The notes beneath the pieces were generated by a model. The model saw only the letters and a list, made by a program, of their open reading frames with translations, had not been told where the DNA came from and made no database searches. This document shows positions 13,264 to 21,418 of a stretch of 35,867 bases of DNA, piece after piece. Made by a program: the position numbers and the translations under genes. The stretch is from an uncultured Pseudomonadota bacterium (lineage in GTDB: Bacteria > Myxococcota_A > UBA796 > SXON01). The stretch spans positions 1-35,867 of the forward strand of contig CAISIK010000015.1 of NCBI GenBank assembly GCA_903885375.1. Reading direction: 5' to 3'. Every line of letters begins with the position of its first letter. Position 1 is the first letter of the stretch.

Positions 13264-13886
13264 GCCGGCCTCCCGATCTCGGCGCCGAGCCGCTCGCGAA
13301 GGAGCAGGCGCGCCCGATGAAGTCTGGTCTTCACGTTGGCCAGATGCAGGCCCGTGAGGTCCACGATCTCCTGCATCGAGAGATGCTGCACGTCGGCGAG
13401 CGCCCAGACCACGTGCAGCTCCTCGGGGAGGCCGGCGGCCAGCTCGCCGAGGCGGTTGGCGAAGCGGGCGCGATCGATCGCATCGTCGGCGCGCGGCCAG
13501 ACGGGGGGATCGCTGGCGCGGTGGCCGTCGGCGGAGAACCAGGTCTCGAAGTCGTCCACCAGCTCCATCGGCTTGCGTCTGCGCGAGCGCAGGCGCATCC
13601 GGGCGTGGTTCAGCACGATGCGGCCGAGCCAGGCGCCGAGGGCCGTGTCGTCCTGCAGCTGGTCGATGCTGCGCCAGGCGCTCGTGAGCGTGTCCTGGAG
13701 GGCATCGCGGGCCTCTTCGCGGTCGCGGAGCACGGACAGCGCAATGGCGTACAGCCGGTCGCGATGGCTGTGGCAGAGCTCGGTGAAGGCGGCCCTGTCG
13801 CGACGCCGGAGCCGCTCGACGAGCGAGCCGGAGAGAAGCTGTGCCACGGGGTGCAGGTAGCGTTGGGGGAGCGCGGTCGCCATCAT
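13260..13886 (-). CDS. ECF-type RNA polymerase sigma factor
   Basis: The protein has 208 residues. Region 2: RDRAAFTELCHSHRDRLYAI, LSVLRDREEARDALQDTL, TSAWRSIDQL and LGAWLGRIVLNHARMRLRSR. Region 4: GELAAGLPEELHVVWALADV, LSMQEIVDLTGLHLANVKTR, then LHRARLLLRERL. It is followed, with an ATGA overlap, by its zinc anti-sigma factor. The linker between regions 2 and 4 (about 105-150, acidic and Trp-containing) is long for the class. Upstream is an AT-rich stretch with TTGACA on this strand at 13933-13938, but a convincing -10 was not found. It is divergent from ftsQ. Confidence 0.92.
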   Translation of the reverse strand: MMATALPQRYLHPVAQLLSGSLVERLRRRDRAAFTELCHSHRDRLYAIALSVLRDREEARDALQDTLTSAWRSIDQLQDDTALGAWLGRIVLNHARMRLRSRRRKPMELVDDFETWFSADGHRASDPPVWPRADDAIDRARFANRLGELAAGLPEELHVVWALADVQHLSMQEIVDLTGLHLANVKTRLHRARLLLRERLGAEIGRPA

Positions 13887-13931
13887 TCTCCCCTCAAGAT
13901 GCCGGACGCAAAAAAAAGTTCTTCTCTTGTC

Positions 13932-13960
13932 TTGTCAAGGGATGAGCGATCCTGTATCCA
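13932..13960 (+). promoter_or_regulatory. candidate promoter of ftsQ
   Basis: TTGTCA (13932-13937) and TATCCA (13955-13960) are spaced exactly 17 bases, with TG directly before the -10. The predicted start is near 13967, 15 bases before the ftsQ ATG. The match is partial, and the same AT-rich patch may serve the divergent sigma gene (TTGACA on the other strand). Confidence 0.4.
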
Positions 13961-13981
13961 TCAGATTCCAGAGCCATCCGC

Positions 13982-14689
13982 ATGTTCCGCCACCTCCGCA
14001 CCGTCGCTGCCATCCTCGCGCTCATCGCGGCGGGTGGAGGGCTGTCGTGGCTGCTCGTGGCCTCCCCGTGGCTCCGGTACGAATCGCTCGTGGTCGAAGG
14101 CGCCGTTCATGCGAACGCGGCCGAGCTGCGGCACCTCGCCGATCTCTCCACCGGAGCCCCGCTGGTGGAGCTCGATCTGGATGCGGCGGCGGTCGGTGTG
14201 GCGCGGCACCCCTGGGTGAAGTCGGTCACGGCGAGCCGTCAGTTCCCCAACGGCGTGCTGCTCACAGTCGTGGAGCGCGCGCCCGTGGCGCTCCTGCTCA
14301 CCGATGCGCTCTACCTGGTCGACGATACGGGCGTTCCCTTCATCCGGGCGAAGAGCGGCCAGCTCGACCTGCCCGTGCTCACGGGCCTCGGCGGGCTTGC
14401 CGAGAGCCAGCCCGAGCTCGCGCGTCGCCTCGTGGCGGAGGGGCTCGAGTGGCTCCGCGCCGCAGAACGCGACGGTGGCGTGCCAATTTCCGAGATATCC
14501 GAGCTGCGCTTCGCCGCAGAGTCGGGTTATACGCTGTTTCTTCGCAACGGGGGCGAATTGCTCCTCGGCTTCGCCGAGCCCGAGCGCGTCGCCCGGCTCC
14601 CCCGGCTGGTTGCGCATGGCCTCGATCTTTCGGTTCCCCACCGCATCGATCTGGTCTCGACCGAGCTCGCGGTCGTCACGCCTCTCTGA
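13982..14689 (+). CDS. ftsQ: cell division protein FtsQ/DivIB
   Basis: The protein has 235 residues with one N-terminal membrane anchor (VAAILALIAAGGGLSWLLVA, about 8-27). A POTRA domain follows (YESLVVEGAVHANAAELRHL ... PLVELDLDAAAVGVARHPWV, then KSVTASRQFPNGVLLTVVER). A beta domain follows that (APVALLLTDALYLVDDTGVP). This is the FtsQ pattern, a bitopic divisome scaffold that bridges early and late division proteins in the periplasm. ftsZ follows 93 bases later, but ftsA, usually between them, is absent. No mur or ddl genes lie upstream, so the division cluster has been broken up. The spacer to ftsZ contains a long C/T-rich run (about 14696-14746). Confidence 0.9.
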   Translation: MFRHLRTVAAILALIAAGGGLSWLLVASPWLRYESLVVEGAVHANAAELRHLADLSTGAPLVELDLDAAAVGVARHPWVKSVTASRQFPNGVLLTVVERAPVALLLTDALYLVDDTGVPFIRAKSGQLDLPVLTGLGGLAESQPELARRLVAEGLEWLRAAERDGGVPISEISELRFAAESGYTLFLRNGGELLLGFAEPERVARLPRLVAHGLDLSVPHRIDLVSTELAVVTPL

Positions 14690-14782
14690 ATCCCGCCTCC
14701 CCCCTTCCTTTCTCCTTCCCCGTCTCCTTCCCCGCTCCCCTCCCCGGCATGCAGGCCGGACCAGCCCCCCGCAGAGGTAGTC

Positions 14783-15907
14783 ATGATCGACATCGTAGAG
14801 AACGAACTCGTTGGCGCACGCATCAAGGTGGTGGGCGTCGGCGGCGGCGGCGGCAACGCCGTGAACCACATGGTCCGGGCCGGCCTCAGCGGCGTGGAGT
14901 TCGTGGCCATGAACACCGATGCGCAGGACCTCAAGCGGTCCCTCGCGCCCCGTCGGTTCCAGCTCGGCCAGCAGCTCACCAAGGGCCTCGGCGCGGGCGC
15001 CGATCCGGAAGTGGGCCGCGAGGGCGCCCTCGAAGACCGTGACCGGATCGCCGAGCTCCTCGCCGGCGCCGACATGGTGTTCGTGACCGCCGGCATGGGC
15101 GGTGGCACCGGCACCGGCGCCGCGCCGGTCGTCTGCGAAGTGGCCCGTGAGATCGGCGCCCTCACCGTGGCGGTCATCACCCGCCCGTTCGCCTTCGAGG
15201 GGCGCCGTCGGCGTCGTCAGGCCGAAGAAGGCATTGAGGCGATGATGCAGCACGTCGATACGCTCATCACCATCCCGAACCAGCGCCTGCTCGCCATGAG
15301 CACCGAGCGTACGCTCATGACCGAAGCCTTCGGCATGGCCGACGACGTGCTCTACCAGGCCGTCAAGGGCATCAGCGACCTGATCAACGACCAGGGCGTG
15401 ATCAACGTGGACTTCGCCGACGTGCGCACCATCATGGCGAACAAGGGCCGCGCCCTCATGGGCGTGGGTCGTGGCTCGGGCCAGCACCGCGCGGTCGATG
15501 CCGCCCAGCGCGCCATCTCCTCGCCGCTGCTCGATGACCTTAGCATCTCCGGCGCCACCAGCGTGCTCCTCAACTTCACCGGCGGTCCGAGCCTCGCGCT
15601 CTACGAAGTGAACGAAGCGGCGCAGATGGTCGCCGAGGAAACCGCGGAAGACGAGAACGTCATCTTCGGCCTCGTCATCGACGAGACGATGGGCGACGAG
15701 GTGAGCGTCACCGTGGTGGCCACCGGCTTCCAGGAAGCCCGCCAGCGCGGCACCCCCTCCATCCCCGCCGAAGTGCGCATCGCCAAGGCGGTCAACGCGA
15801 ACACCTCCCCCAACCGGGGCGGCGGTCGCGGCGGCCTCTCCAGCGGGTTCGACACGCTGCGGAGCGATGACTACGACATCCCGACCTTCTTCCGCGGTCG
15901 CGACTAG
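14783..15907 (+). CDS. ftsZ: cell division GTPase FtsZ
   Basis: The protein has 374 residues, with AGAGGT (14773-14778) before the ATG. The GTPase domain has IKVVGVGGGGGNAVNHMV, MNTDAQDL, the tubulin signature GGGTGTGAAPVV, the T7 loop region NVDFADVRTIMANKGRALMG and the helix around EEGIEAMMQHVDTLITIPNQ. A short linker leads to a conserved C-terminal peptide (DYDIPTFFRGRD), which in other bacteria docks FtsA, ZipA or SepF-like tethers. FtsZ polymerises into the ring that organises division. Since ftsA is not next to it, the membrane tether must be encoded elsewhere or be different. Confidence 0.98.
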   Translation: MIDIVENELVGARIKVVGVGGGGGNAVNHMVRAGLSGVEFVAMNTDAQDLKRSLAPRRFQLGQQLTKGLGAGADPEVGREGALEDRDRIAELLAGADMVFVTAGMGGGTGTGAAPVVCEVAREIGALTVAVITRPFAFEGRRRRRQAEEGIEAMMQHVDTLITIPNQRLLAMSTERTLMTEAFGMADDVLYQAVKGISDLINDQGVINVDFADVRTIMANKGRALMGVGRGSGQHRAVDAAQRAISSPLLDDLSISGATSVLLNFTGGPSLALYEVNEAAQMVAEETAEDENVIFGLVIDETMGDEVSVTVVATGFQEARQRGTPSIPAEVRIAKAVNANTSPNRGGGRGGLSSGFDTLRSDDYDIPTFFRGRD

Positions 15908-15924
15908 GCCCGGGGGCCCACGGC

Positions 15925-16179
15925 ATGCCCAGGGCCCTCTTCCCCCACTCCATGGGGGATGTCACCCACGCCGCCGACGGTCCCTTCGGGCTCGTCGTCG
16001 GCGATCTCCCCGACGGCTCCATCTGGGTGCTGAAGCGGGGCCGGCGCGAGCCGGGGTACACGCTCACCCACTACGCCGATTCCGCCCGTTCGCGGGAGCT
16101 GGCGGTGGAGCGGGTGGCGGAACGCCGCGAGGCCATCAACCGCTTCGCGGCCCTCATCCTGCTGGGCGAGAGCCTTTGA
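15925..16179 (+). CDS. small protein of unknown function
   Basis: This is an 84-residue open frame 17 bases after ftsZ; an internal ATG at 15952 is an alternative start. A beta-rich first half (GLVVGDLPDGSIWVLKRGRR, GYTLTHYADS) is followed by a helix (ELAVERVAERREAINRFAAL). No family is recognised. The TGA stop overlaps the TTG start of the HutD-like gene, which supports its being translated. Codon use matches its neighbours. Confidence 0.55.
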   Translation: MPRALFPHSMGDVTHAADGPFGLVVGDLPDGSIWVLKRGRREPGYTLTHYADSARSRELAVERVAERREAINRFAALILLGESL

Positions 16180-16709
16180 GGCTTCGGCGGCTCGCCGACG
16201 CCGAGCCCGTTCCCTGGAAGAACGGTGGCGGGCTCACGCGGGAGCTCCTGCGCGAGCCGGCGGAGGGCCCGGTGCGCCTGCGCATCAGCGTGGCCGACGT
16301 GGCCTCCGAGGGGCCGTTCTCGCTGTTTCCGGGCGTGGAGCGCGTCATCACGCTCCTCTCCGGCGCCGGCTTCCGGCTGCGGGGGCTGGCGTGGGAGGCC
16401 ACCCTCACGGGCGCGTCGCCGCCGTTCCGCTTCCCGGGCGACGTTCCCGTGACCTGCGACCTCCTCGATGGCCCCATCCGCGATGTGAACGTGATGTGGA
16501 CGCGCTCGCTGGCCGACCACCACGTTCGCCGGCGTCGCACGGGCGCCGTGAAGGCGGGCTCCGTGATCGTGGCGTTGGGGCCGCGCGAGGTCGGGGTGAC
16601 CGGGGAGAAGGTGCAGCTCGCCGCCGGCGATGTGCTCGCGCTGGGGGCCGAGGAGCCCGCCGAACTGCGGGCGGGCCGCGCCGCCGTGTTGGTCGTTGCG
16701 CCCCGCTGA
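16176..16709 (+). CDS. HutD/Ves family cupin-like protein
   Basis: The protein has 177 residues from TTG 16176 (TTGA overlap with the previous gene). This start gives (M)RLRRLADAEPVPWKNGGG, and PWKNGGG.TRE near the N-terminus is the family hallmark. Further motifs are VADVASEGPFSLFPGVERVI, LLSGAGFRL, PGDVPVTCDLLDGPIRDVNV and GDVLALGAEEP. The fold is a bicupin. HutD is thought to modulate histidine utilisation and Ves is a cold-induced protein; the reaction or ligand of the family is unsettled. No hut genes are nearby. It ends 23 bases before the first ATP-grasp gene and may be in the same transcript. Confidence 0.82.
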   Translation: MRLRRLADAEPVPWKNGGGLTRELLREPAEGPVRLRISVADVASEGPFSLFPGVERVITLLSGAGFRLRGLAWEATLTGASPPFRFPGDVPVTCDLLDGPIRDVNVMWTRSLADHHVRRRRTGAVKAGSVIVALGPREVGVTGEKVQLAAGDVLALGAEEPAELRAGRAAVLVVAPR

Positions 16710-16732
16710 GGCCGGCGCGATACGTCGCCCGG

Positions 16733-17941
16733 ATGCGTACGGTTTTCTTCGTGGCTCCATTCCTCATGGAGGCCACCCTGAAGTACATTCAGGCCGCGAA
16801 CAGCGTGGCGGGCACGCGCCTCGTGGTGCTCACGCAGGACAGCGCGGCCAAGCTGCCGGCGGGGGCCATGCACTACGCGGTGCAGAACGCGCTCGACCCG
16901 GCCTGCCTCGTGGCCGCCTGTCGCGACGTGATGCGCCACACCGGCGGCGCGCACCGGGTGATCGGCATCCTCGAGAACGCCCAGGAGACCATCGCGGAGG
17001 TGCGCGAGGCCCTCGGGCTGCCGGGGCTGCGGCTGGATGCCGCCGCCCGGTTCCGCGACAAGGGCCTCATGAAGCAGGCCCTGCGCGATGCCGGGCTTCC
17101 TTGCGCCCGCTACGCGCGGCTGCATTCGGAGGCCGATGCGCGCCGCTTCATCGCCGAGGTCGGCTACCCGATCGTGGTGAAGCCGCCCGACGGCGCGGGC
17201 TGCAAGGGCACCTACCAGGTCACCGACGAAGCCTCGCTCCAGGCCGCCCTGCGGGACACGCGGCCGAGCGCGCAGAACGAGGTGCTCGCCGAGGAGTTCG
17301 TCCAGGGCGAGGAGTACAGCTTCGACACCATCGTGATCGACGGGGTGGTGCGCTTCCACAACATCCTGCGCTACCTGCCCGGCCCGCTCGACGTGATGCG
17401 CAACGACTGGGTCCAGTGGTGCACGCTCGCCCCGCGCGACATCTCCGGCCCCGAGTTCGATGCCATCCGCAAGGTGGGCGTGGCCGCCGTGGAAACGCTC
17501 GGCCTCCGCACGGGCATGACCCACATGGAGTGGTTCCGGCGCCCCGATGGTAGCGCGGTGGTGAGCGAGGTGGGGGCACGGCCGCCCGGCGCGCAGTTCA
17601 CCTCCATCATGGGCTACGCCTACGACCGCAGCCTGTACCATGCATGGGCGCAGGCGGTGATCAACGAGACGGTGACCGGCCCTTTCGAGCGGAAGTACGC
17701 CGCGGGCTGCGCCTACTTCCGGGGCCCGGGTCAGGGCCGCGTGGCGCGCGTGGATGGGCTCGACGAGGCCCAGCGCCTCGTCGGAAAGTACGTCGTGGAA
17801 ACCAGCCTGCCCCGCGTCGGCGCGCCCAAGGCGGGCGGATACGAAGGCGAGGGCTTCGCCATCGTGCGCCATCCCGACACGGCGGTCGTCACCGCCGCCC
17901 TCCGCACCCTGATCGAGACCGTGAAGGTCCGGTACGAATAG
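16733..17941 (+). CDS. ATP-grasp ligase-like protein 1
   Basis: The protein has 402 residues. The N-terminal domain is MRTVFFVAPFLMEATLKYIQ..., unlike the two paralogues here. The ATP-grasp core has RFRDKGLMKQALRDAGLPCA, EVGYPIVVKPPDGAGCKGTY (Lys150), EEFVQGEEYSFDTIVIDG, GMTHMEWFRRPDG (Glu266) and SEVGARPPGAQF (Glu279), which are the nucleotide- and Mg-binding residues. A C-terminal domain follows (GRVARVDGLDEAQRLVG ... FAIVRHPD). Such enzymes join a carboxylate, through an acyl-phosphate, to an amine or other nucleophile. Substrates cannot be read from sequence. It is followed 22 bases later by a paralogue and then an acyltransferase, suggesting a small biosynthetic operon. Confidence 0.85.
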   Translation: MRTVFFVAPFLMEATLKYIQAANSVAGTRLVVLTQDSAAKLPAGAMHYAVQNALDPACLVAACRDVMRHTGGAHRVIGILENAQETIAEVREALGLPGLRLDAAARFRDKGLMKQALRDAGLPCARYARLHSEADARRFIAEVGYPIVVKPPDGAGCKGTYQVTDEASLQAALRDTRPSAQNEVLAEEFVQGEEYSFDTIVIDGVVRFHNILRYLPGPLDVMRNDWVQWCTLAPRDISGPEFDAIRKVGVAAVETLGLRTGMTHMEWFRRPDGSAVVSEVGARPPGAQFTSIMGYAYDRSLYHAWAQAVINETVTGPFERKYAAGCAYFRGPGQGRVARVDGLDEAQRLVGKYVVETSLPRVGAPKAGGYEGEGFAIVRHPDTAVVTAALRTLIETVKVRYE

Positions 17942-17963
17942 CCTTCCCCCCTCCGGAGTCCCC

Positions 17964-19187
17964 GTGCACGTTCTTTTCATGGCGCCGAACTTCCCGGCAA
18001 ACCAACGCTTTTTCGTTCGGGCGCTGCACCAGGCCGGCGCGAAGGTGACCGGCATCGGCGATTCGCCGCCTGAGTACCTCGACAGCGAGCTGAAGAGCTG
18101 GCTGCACAACTACGAGTACATCCCGTCGATGGCCAACGAGGGCGCGCTCATCGACTGCGTGCGCAAGATCCAGCGGCGCGAGTGGGTGGACCGCCTCGAG
18201 TGCACCGTGGAGGCCATCATGACCCCCACGGCCACCGCGCGCGCGGCCTGCACCATCCCGGGCCTCACGCCCGAGCAGGTGAACCTCTGCCGCGACAAGT
18301 TCGTGATGAAGCAGTTCCTCCGCAGCCGGGGCATCCCCTGCGCGAAGAACGCCGACGTGGAGTCCCTGGAGGACGCCGCCCGCTTCGTGGCCGAGGTGGG
18401 GTACCCGGTCATCGTGAAGCCCCGTGATGGTGCGGGCGCCGCGGGCACCACGCGCGTGGAGAGTGATGCCCAACTCAAGACCGCGCTCGCCGAGGCGGGC
18501 TTCGGCGCGCGTCCGGCGAAGGTCACGATGGAGGAGTTCATCTCCGGCCACGAGGGCTTCTACGACACGCTCACGGTGAACGGTCAGGTCGTCTTCGAAG
18601 CGGTCTGCCACTACTACCCGAACGTGCTCGACGCGATGCGCAACCGGTGGATCAACCCCTACGTGATCGTCACCAACCGCATCGACGCTCCCGGCTACGA
18701 CGAGCTCAAGGTGATGGGTCGCAAGGTCGTGCGCGAGCTCGGGCTCCACACCTCGCCCACCCACATGGAGTGGTTCTACGGCCCCAAGGGCCTCTCGTTC
18801 TCCGAGATCGGCGCCCGGCCTCCCGGCGTGCGCTTCTGGGACCTGTACTGCTGGGCCAACGACATGGACCTCTACCTGGAATGGGCCAACGCCCTCGTTC
18901 ACGGCGAGTGTCACCCCAAGCCGAGCCGTCGTTTCTCGGCCAGCCTGCTCTCGCTGCGGCCGAACCAGGACGGTCGGATCCAGGGCTACACCGGCCTCGA
19001 GGAGGTGCAGCGCGAGGTGGGCGCGTGCATCGGCGAGGTGCACCTGCCCGCCGTCGGCAGCCGCACCGCCGATGTGAGCGCCGGCTACATGGGCCACGCC
19101 TGGATGCACCTGCGGCACCCCGACTACGACAAGTGCCGGGAGATCACCGAGTACGTGGCGCGCACCGTGCGCGTGTGGGCCGGCTGA
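17964..19187 (+). CDS. ATP-grasp ligase-like protein 2
   Basis: The protein has 407 residues from GTG 17964. Its N-terminal domain, VLFMAPNFPANQRFFVRALH..., then GIGDSP, closely matches paralogue 3 at 32960-34168 (VLFLAPNYPVEMQDFTRGLA..., GIGDGP). Core motifs are LCRDKFVMKQFLRSRGIPCA, EVGYPVIVKPRDGAGAAGTT, EEFISGHEGFYDTLTVNG, SPTHMEWFYGPKG and SEIGARPPGVRF. The C-terminal part has GRIQGYTGLEEVQREVG and AWMHLRHPDYDKC. All catalytic ATP-grasp residues seem present. It probably activates a carboxylate for amide-type bond formation together with paralogue 1 and the following acyltransferase. Confidence 0.85.
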   Translation: MHVLFMAPNFPANQRFFVRALHQAGAKVTGIGDSPPEYLDSELKSWLHNYEYIPSMANEGALIDCVRKIQRREWVDRLECTVEAIMTPTATARAACTIPGLTPEQVNLCRDKFVMKQFLRSRGIPCAKNADVESLEDAARFVAEVGYPVIVKPRDGAGAAGTTRVESDAQLKTALAEAGFGARPAKVTMEEFISGHEGFYDTLTVNGQVVFEAVCHYYPNVLDAMRNRWINPYVIVTNRIDAPGYDELKVMGRKVVRELGLHTSPTHMEWFYGPKGLSFSEIGARPPGVRFWDLYCWANDMDLYLEWANALVHGECHPKPSRRFSASLLSLRPNQDGRIQGYTGLEEVQREVGACIGEVHLPAVGSRTADVSAGYMGHAWMHLRHPDYDKCREITEYVARTVRVWAG

Positions 19188-19202
19188 GCGGGAGGTTCAG
19201 CG

Positions 19203-20057
19203 GTGCCCAGGCCCAACGTCGTCCGCCGCACGGTGGTGTGGTGGTTCCAGCCGCCGTCCAGCCCCTTCGTCACGTGCAACTTCGCGGTGGATGCCACCGC
19301 GGCGCGGGCGTACCTCGCCGGGCTCGCGGCGGGTGGCTCGCGCGTCACCCTCAACCACCTCGTGGCGGCCTGCGTGGCCCGCACGCTCACCGAGCACCCG
19401 TACGCCAACGGCCGCGTGATCGGCCAGCGGATCGTCACCCACCCCCACGTGGGGCTGGCCATGCCGGTCAACCTGCTCGATGGCACCGGCCTCGATCGCG
19501 AAATCTCGATGGCGATGATCTCGGGGATCGATGAGCTCACGCTCCTCGAGCTCGCCGAGCGGGCCGGTCGCACCCTCAACGCGGAGCGCTCCGGCAAGTC
19601 GGAGACCCCGCTCGTGAAGCAGATGCTCGGCCTCGGGAGCCGCATGCCGCACACGGTTCTGCGGGCCTGCCTCCGCGTGGTCGATGCGGGGGTGAACACC
19701 CCCGGCTTCGGCGACTACTTCTTCCACAAGTACGGCGTGACCAGCGCGCTCTCCAACGTGGGCTCCACGCTCAAGCCGGTGGATGGCCTGCTCTTCCGGG
19801 GCGCCGACGTGCACCTGCCTCCGCGGCTCTTCCAGGTCGGCACCTTCTGGGGAACGAGTGTCGTGCAGGACGAGGTGGTGGCGGTGGCGGGCGTGCCCAC
19901 CGTCCGGCCGATGCTCCCCGTGCTGCTCCTCTTCGACCACCGCCTGGTGGACGGCGTGCGCGGCTCGCGCATCGTCCGTTCGTTCAGCGAGATCTTCCAG
20001 AACCCCGCCCACCACTTCGGGGAGGCGGGGGGGCGCCGCATCGGCGCGCTCGACTAG
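19203..20057 (+). CDS. stand-alone 2-oxoacid dehydrogenase E2-type acyltransferase
   Basis: The protein has 284 residues from GTG 19203 with GGGAGG upstream (19191-19196). It comprises only the catalytic domain of E2/chloramphenicol-acetyltransferase-like trimers. It has VTLNHLVAACVARTLTEHPY, GLAMPVNLLDGTGL and the active-site motif LFDHRLVDGVRGSRIV with His246 and Asp250. The lipoyl and peripheral-subunit-binding domains of real dehydrogenase E2 are missing, and no E1 or E3 gene is nearby. It therefore probably uses acyl-CoA or another carrier rather than a lipoyl arm. It follows two ATP-grasp ligases by 15 bases. Its TAG stop shares a CTAG with the convergent CotH-like gene. Confidence 0.85.
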   Translation: MPRPNVVRRTVVWWFQPPSSPFVTCNFAVDATAARAYLAGLAAGGSRVTLNHLVAACVARTLTEHPYANGRVIGQRIVTHPHVGLAMPVNLLDGTGLDREISMAMISGIDELTLLELAERAGRTLNAERSGKSETPLVKQMLGLGSRMPHTVLRACLRVVDAGVNTPGFGDYFFHKYGVTSALSNVGSTLKPVDGLLFRGADVHLPPRLFQVGTFWGTSVVQDEVVAVAGVPTVRPMLPVLLLFDHRLVDGVRGSRIVRSFSEIFQNPAHHFGEAGGRRIGALD

Positions 20058-21370
20058 AGGCCCTGCCGGTCCCGCAGCCAGTCGGGGTACATCTCGATGC
20101 GGTAGTTCAGCTTGTCGCGCGCCTGGCTCACCTCCGAGGTGGTGAGCGGCGTGCCGTTGAGGTTCTTGCGGCTGTCGTCCTGCATCGCCGCGTCGCTCAG
20201 CACCTGCGTAGCCTCGGCGAACGCGAGGATGTCGGAGCTCTCGTAGAAGTCGACGGACTCGGTGAGCGCGGCCCGGTAGCGGTCGGGGCAGGTGTCGTCG
20301 TAGTAGAGGCAGAAGGCCGCGACCGAGCCGGTCACGTAGGCGGCGTACACGGGCGTGCCCGTGTCGAAGCTCTCCTCCATGCTGCCGGGGCTGAAGACGA
20401 GCCGCTCATCCTCGGGGTTGTAGTAGGTGTAGAACCCGCCGAGGTGGAAGGGGTAGCCGCCGCGGTTGCCGGTGGCGATGGAGAGCGTCCAGAAGTCGAG
20501 GAAGTTCTCCATGTCGAGGACGTCGTTCGCGTCTTCGTAGAAGTCCTCGCCGTGGCCCTGCAGCGCGCGACGCACGTGGTCGAGCGCGGCCACATCGCCC
20601 TCGCCGGCGGCCAGCGCGAAGTGGGTGACGCCCGCGCTGGTGAAGTCGGCCGAGTCGAGGCCCTCCCACAGGTCGCCGCCGTCGTCGTCGAAGTTGCGGG
20701 AAACCCAGACCGAGTCCAGCTCCTCGAGGTTGGTGTACAGGCCGAGGTACTCCGGCGCGGCGCCATCCACGCTCACGTAGACCTGTGCGTAGTTGGCCTG
20801 GGGGGCGGCCATGCCCGCCTCGCGCCAGAGGTGGTAGCCCACCACGGCCCGCGACATCGAGGCATCGCCCACCATGTTGTCGAGGTTCACGCGCTTGAGC
20901 CCCGCATAGCGCCGGCCCGCCTCGAACTCGTCGAACTTCACCTTCAGCGAGGGCTTCTCCGACCAGTACTGGAAGGAGCCCTTGCCCTTGTAACGAACGC
21001 CCACGTTCTCGATCAGCTCGTCGTTGATGGTGACCGATGCGGTGACGTAGCTGTACGTGGGATTGTCGGGGTGGGCGGCGCGCTCGGCTTCGGCCTCGGT
21101 GTCCATGAGGGCCTGGTCGGCCGCGGTGATCCCGATGGTGAGCACCTGCACGGTTTCCGGATCGTAGAAGGCCTCGTAGGCCGCCTCGTCGCGCTCATCG
21201 TCGGCCGTGTCCTTCTGCTCACCGGTGTCGTCGGTGTCGGGCGAGGTGTCCCCGCCGATGATGTTCGAGCCGGTGTCGGTGTCGGAAACGCCGGTGTCGC
21301 CGGTCCCGCCGGTCTCGCCAGGGTCGTTCGTTGCAGGGGCGCAGGCCAGCAGGAGGAGAAGCGTCACCAT
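20054..21370 (-). CDS. CotH kinase family lipoprotein, possibly catalytically degenerate
   Basis: The protein has 438 residues. A short signal ends at LLLLLAC (Cys10). A low-complexity Asp/Thr/Gly segment follows (DTGVSDTDTG, PDTDDTGEQKDT, about 15-55), then a CotH-type domain: VGVRYKGKGSF, KPSLKVKFDEF, LKRVNLDNMVGDASMSRAVV, LWREAGMAAPQANYAQVYVS, YLGLYTNLEELD. CotH proteins are protein kinase-like; spore-coat CotH phosphorylates coat proteins. The two catalytic aspartates expected near the pattern (n)DG...H.Ny.lY...iPWDlD are not seen: the segment reads ATGNRGGYPFHLGGFYTYYN, then VFSPGSMEESF. It may be inactive or a binding module. It is surface-exposed and lipid-anchored. Confidence 0.82.
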   Translation of the reverse strand: MVTLLLLLACAPATNDPGETGGTGDTGVSDTDTGSNIIGGDTSPDTDDTGEQKDTADDERDEAAYEAFYDPETVQVLTIGITAADQALMDTEAEAERAAHPDNPTYSYVTASVTINDELIENVGVRYKGKGSFQYWSEKPSLKVKFDEFEAGRRYAGLKRVNLDNMVGDASMSRAVVGYHLWREAGMAAPQANYAQVYVSVDGAAPEYLGLYTNLEELDSVWVSRNFDDDGGDLWEGLDSADFTSAGVTHFALAAGEGDVAALDHVRRALQGHGEDFYEDANDVLDMENFLDFWTLSIATGNRGGYPFHLGGFYTYYNPEDERLVFSPGSMEESFDTGTPVYAAYVTGSVAAFCLYYDDTCPDRYRAALTESVDFYESSDILAFAEATQVLSDAAMQDDSRKNLNGTPLTTSEVSQARDKLNYRIEMYPDWLRDRQGL

Positions 21371-21418
21371 TTCTCTCGGGGTCGTAGGCGCCCATCATAG
21401 CCGGGATACCTGTCGAGC

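Noticed and set aside
14690..14782. C/T-rich spacer before ftsZ considered as a riboswitch or small RNA
   Set aside because: No stable hairpin or known motif seen; only a pyrimidine-rich run and a ribosome site.
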